In this document: piece by piece, positions 59,641 to 64,000 of the stretch
Numbering within the stretch: position 1 is the first letter of the stretch
How the letters are laid out: every line of letters begins with the position of its first letter
Origin: Camarhynchus parvulus
Lineage: Eukaryota; Chordata; Aves; Passeriformes; Thraupidae
NCBI RefSeq assembly: GCF_901933205.1
Contig: NC_044572.1
Location: 29,226,501 to 29,290,500, forward strand
Length of the DNA: 64,000 bases
Reading direction: 5' to 3'
Translations under genes and position numbers: made by a program
The notes under the pieces: generated by a model
Databases searched by the model: none
Told to the model about the DNA's origin: nothing
Seen by the model: the letters and a program-made list of their open reading frames with translations, nothing else

Positions 59641-61359
59641 AAAGCATCATGATAATTTTCTGTGCTTTTGAATAGGAGCATTTGCTATGTTCTTTTGTGT
59701 ACAGATCTGTAGGACTTCTGCACTTGATATTAGACTTCAGCTGCCCCAAGCTTTCTGCAGCAAAAGAGAGCATTCACTGACAAATTCAATTCACAGGCAC
59801 TTTAATACACATACACAAACATATGAAAAATTGAGGGAGGATTTGAAATAAACTCCTGTAATTCTTGAACAGATGTTACTCAGCCATTAAAGAAAGCAAA
59901 ATCCAGTTTATACCACTGCTGCTGAAGGGTGGCCATTTATTTCAGTATCAGAAAGCTTGTTATGTTGTGTCAAGCTGATGCTGCTGAAGACTACTGAAGT
60001 GCTGATATGTGAACCTAATTTGGAGGATTTGCAAGCTGTGGAACTAGTAAGATCACAGATAACAAGGAGATAGATCTATTACACACTTTCTCTGGTTTCA
60101 CCATGACATAATGCTCCAAAAATCAGAAAGTAAAATACAGATTTGGCCCCAGTCCAAGCATCCCAATATGTTAACTACAAAGTTGGATTTGTGCATGCAG
60201 CACAATTAATTTATTTTTAAAAAAAATTTTTTTTTTTAAATTAACATAATCACCAGTAGTGAAGGCTAGAATTCTTTGTTAAACACACAAAGCATTCTTC
60301 CTAGGGGTAGACTGCAGTGGAAACTCAGGAGGGATATAATGCTGTCTCATTCCTTTTCCCCTCCAGTGAGCATCACTTAGCACACCGTGAACCCTGGGTC
60401 ACACACAGTCATATGGTTTGCAGAGCTCCACTCCTCCTTCCTCTCTCCACATCACAACTTAGCTTAGCTTCTGCCTTCTGCTGCAACATACCTCTGCCCT
60501 GAAGAGAACAGGCAATCTCAACAATCAAGTAGGATATTCTGGCTCAAACTCCATTCTGGCTTTGGCTGCTTTAGTAAAACTGTCAAAAACTAATGGAAAC
60601 GTGTTGCATTTACTGTAATGGTTTTCGTGTTGTAAACACCTGGTCTTGATGGTTCAGATATTTTGTATAGGCTGTAGAATGATGATTTAGATCACTACTG
60701 GCTTTGAGCTTTGAACATGTTACTACCAGACTACTCAAGCATCTAAATTAGAAGCTGCATGAGAAAGGACAGTTTTGTAGCAAAAAAAAAAAAAAAAAAC
60801 AAAACAAAGTCCTGAAGATTTTTGCATGTGGTGTTTGAATGAAACAGACATCTCTTACAGTATTGAGAGAAGACAGCAAGAAAGTGTCACCAGAATAACC
60901 AGTGTCCCCCAGAAAAAGATGAAAAAGAACCAGGCCCAAATCACCATCCTGAATCGATGCTACAGAGAGTGAGCCATTTTTCCCCAAACCAAGAGTACCC
61001 CAACCACTTAGCCATCATCACATCCAGTGTTTCTGTGTTGGGTTTCTGTAACTAGAAATTCCATCTGGAACCTGCAAAGCCTCTCTTGAGAAAAAAAAAT
61101 GATTGAAACTAGCATGCTTCCCTGTAAAGTTTGATTTGGTTTTTGCACTTTCCAATAAAAATAATCATACAAAAGTATGACTTGCATTCAAATTTATATC
61201 TCATTCATTATCTTGGCACCTGAATTACAAACAAACTTGTGAGCCTTAGGATCTCTGAATAAAATTACCCATTTCCTAAGAAGACAAGCTCCTGAGACTT
61301 GTCTGATTTTCAGTCTTGAATCTGATGTCTTGGACCAAAGATTTGAAAAGTAAGACATT
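59641..61359. other. Gene-free DNA, no coding features
   Basis: AT-rich non-coding. A/T palindromic stretch at 60210-60242 and poly-A of about 19 at 60781-60799. Confidence 0.6.
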
Positions 61360-61361
61360 TG

Positions 61362-61500
61362 GCTTCTGTTTCCAGCTCTGCCACTGAGTCTTTGTTGCAA
61401 CTTGGAAAAGACATTTAATATTGCTGTCCCACAGTTTCTTGATCTACTAAGTAGACACAGCAGTATGCAATCTGAGTGTGTTACAAAGCTAAATTAAAGG
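61362..61500 (+). mobile_element. MIR-like SINE relic
   Basis: 'TTTCCAGCTCTGCCACTGAG' is a clear match to the MIR segment after the tRNA-like head. A decayed 'CTTGGAAAAGACATTTAA' and 'TGTCCCACAGTTTCTTGATC' follow in the correct order and spacing. Confidence 0.72.
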
Positions 61501-64000
61501 CCTTAAACAAAAGGTTCTAAGTGTCACTTCCTTTTTTTTTTTTTGCTAATTGTAAGATCAAAGAGTGAGAGAGGGAGTTTATTGTGTTTATAAGCAGTGA
61601 ACATCTGATAAGTTTTATAGTCTATGCCATTATTGCTGTAATGCCTTTTTAAATCTTCTGTCCCCAGCTAAAAAAAATAGGAATAAAAACATCATACAAA
61701 CAAATGGCAGTGCAAAAGGCACGCCAAGGTGCAAAGGACATTTATGCATATTCATATCCCATTAACTTCGGTGTAACTGCTCAGCAGGCCTTCCAGTCCC
61801 AAAGTTTCATGATGATTAATGCCACACAAGTTTTCAGTGTTTGATGTATACCCCCTGTTATAGATCAAAATCACTTTGCTTTAGCCCATTTTATGTATTT
61901 TAGATTCATTAACCCCTCCCAAAACTTAAGTCAAAATGGCAGCCTTAAGTTCCAAATGGAATTGTTTATGCCATGCTATGTTGATGCTGCAGTTGTGTAT
62001 CAGATCTTGTAGCTTTACACGCAGATGGATAACAAGGAACACTATTACCAAATCTGCATGAAGTTATACAGCTGAAAATTGTTCCCATACACATTTCCAT
62101 CTCTGATTTAAATGTTTGCCTTATGTCTTTAAAGTGCATGTCAACAGAATATGGGATCATGTGTTTATTCACATTGTCATCAGACCACTATCATGTCAGA
62201 AATATTCATACCTCCAGTGAAATTACTGCACAAAATAACCTTAAATTGGCACATAATTTCTGTCTACAGAGCACTGCTACCTGCTCTAAAAGCTTAAATG
62301 TTTGTTTACTTTTGTAGGTACAGTGTATTGGACAATTGAAAACATCTTTAGCTGGAGAAGTCTTCTACAGTTTAGTTTCCTGTTGGTCTTCTATTCCCCT
62401 TGCAATTTACTTGCAATACAGATGCCCAATCCACATATAGTGTTTCCAAATGTTTCATGCAACCTATAAATCTATGTTTTTTGTCTAACCCTGTTGATCA
62501 GTTTGGTCCTGACTAACAGGGATAATAATTTCATGATTTTCCACAAGTTCTGGGCTAATTACTGTGAGATTACAATCTGTTCAATACTTTTCACTGATGC
62601 TATTTTTCCAAAGTTTATCTGATCTTTTCAAAATGCAACCTTCCTAAATTATTTTTGTCACAAGCGCCAATATTTCTGTATGCATAAGGACCTCAAATCT
62701 ATCTTCAATCCAACGTGAATTTGCTTTGACAACCAGGAATTTTCTTCCATTGTGCCCCTGTGTTTCCATTTCTTGCAAAAGCACTGTTTTTACCTTAACC
62801 CATTTGTTGGACCAACAGAATCTGTAATACCAAATAGGCCTGGACTTTTTGTGATGTCAAATAAGAGAGATGGATATTCTTCCAGCTGAACTCATGATGA
62901 TACCACACTCTTTCCCCTATATTCCATTTCAAAATACCAAGAGCTGTCAGTAAATGTAAAATTATAAATAAGAATCTAGACTCCAAACTTTTATCTCCTG
63001 TCCTACCCAGAAGTCACTGCTGACTAATGAAATACTTGTTACCAGAAAACAACCTATTTCTTCGGGAATGAGATTTTTCACTATGGCCTGTATCATTGAT
63101 GTTTGGAAACACTTTAAGAATCTAAATTGCTTAGACTAAAAAAACCGGAATATAGATGATTGGAACAGGCTCAAAAGGAAGATGAAAATTCTTTCATTTT
63201 CTCAAATGTCAAAACAGTGTCTCAAAGATGATACAGTTCAGTCTAAATCTAAATATGCAATAGAAATCCTGCCTTGGTTGGAGCATCAGCTTAAGGTAAA
63301 TTTCAGGCACAGAATATGAAGTCACCATGGGGAAACTCGTTATCTCAAATCATTACATCAATCTCAGGCTTGCTGTTCCAATGTCCATGTCTCAGGGCAT
63401 TTATAAAACTGCTTTAAGTCTGGAGTGAAGACTGTATTTAAAAGCTGTCTGGAACAGCAGCACTCTACAGTAACAAAAGTGTTTATCTAGGCAAAAGACA
63501 TCATTTTCTCACAGAGCTTTCAAAACTGTGAAATGGGCCCACTCACCAAGTAATAAACTTTAGAAATCCCACCACCTTTTGCCCCAAGGTCAAAGAACAT
63601 TTCTTTTAGATGGACTTGTAAAACTGTAACTGTATCTATAAACACAAAAGAGCAAACCAAAAGAAGCTCTACTAAAACTAATCTAAATGCAGTTTTCCCT
63701 ATGGGAATGAGATCTGAAAAAAAGTACCTCATGTTATCGCTCATGGTTTTATTGAGGGTGCTCAGATACTAAATTAAGGAATATAAGAACTACATCTGAA
63801 AGAATACACATACAGAGGTACTCCTACAAGAAAAGCATCTCAAGGTGAAATATCCAGAGACCAGAAAGGCCCACCATTTAACCATATTTATTGTTTGACC
63901 TCTCACCTCTAGGTGAAAGTTCTGAACAGTTACAGATTTAAAAGTTTCCAAACAAAACAATTCTATATTATGTGTAAAGAACCCTTTTCAAATACTCTTA
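61501..64000. other. Gene-free DNA to the window end
   Basis: AT-rich non-coding sequence. The stretch 61735-61900 is less AT-biased. I see no exon of the next gene, so the neighbour lies beyond the window. Confidence 0.6.

Noticed and set aside
36121..64000. Search for exons of the next gene upstream (CRPPA in human)
   Set aside because: No frame gave a recognisable segment of that enzyme family, so it probably lies outside the window.
1..64000. CRISPR arrays, operons, phage or plasmid features
   Set aside because: This is vertebrate nuclear DNA; no regularly spaced repeats or prokaryotic gene organisation is present.

Overview
This window is nuclear DNA from a bird, most probably a passerine. 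The bird call rests on several CR1 LINE fragments ending in the avian ATTCTATG-type tail, on CR1 relics of the type seen in turtles and crocodiles, and on very compact non-coding DNA. The passerine call rests mainly on one element near 24.3-24.4 kb that has a tRNA-Ile-like head and a CR1 tail, the structure of TguSINE1, a SINE family described from songbirds.

Only one protein-coding exon can be supported. On the minus strand, 2744-3254 is the first coding exon of MEOX2 (mesenchyme homeobox 2, also called GAX). It carries the conserved N-terminus, the histidine/glutamine tract and the Ser/Pro-rich middle, and ends at a canonical splice donor. The homeobox exons are not here; they must lie beyond position 1, because 1-2743 is the start of intron 1. 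The 5' UTR and promoter lie at 3255 to about 3620, with a TATA-like and a CCAAT motif. Three CpG-rich blocks surround this start (about 2190-2960, 3620-4260 and 5217-5560), as is common for developmental transcription factor genes.

From about 5.6 kb to 64 kb there is no credible exon, tRNA, rRNA or known small RNA. It reads as the gene-poor DNA upstream of MEOX2, which in human lies toward CRPPA. It contains decayed retroelements: five younger-type CR1 or CR1-tailed copies, two or three ancient CR1 copies, four MIR-like SINE relics, one well-bounded solo LTR, one probable LTR fragment, and several simple repeats. An isolated CpG-rich patch at about 35.56-35.85 kb contains a G-run hexamer array able to form G-quadruplexes. 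Two other blocks (about 12.24-12.66 kb and 59.38-59.64 kb) keep more CpG or unique sequence than their surroundings and are candidate conserved regulatory elements.

I found no evidence of an undescribed gene system. The items most worth checking are the overlapping upstream ORF at the MEOX2 start, the G-quadruplex motifs, a 17-bp hairpin at 42.58 kb, and the candidate enhancers.
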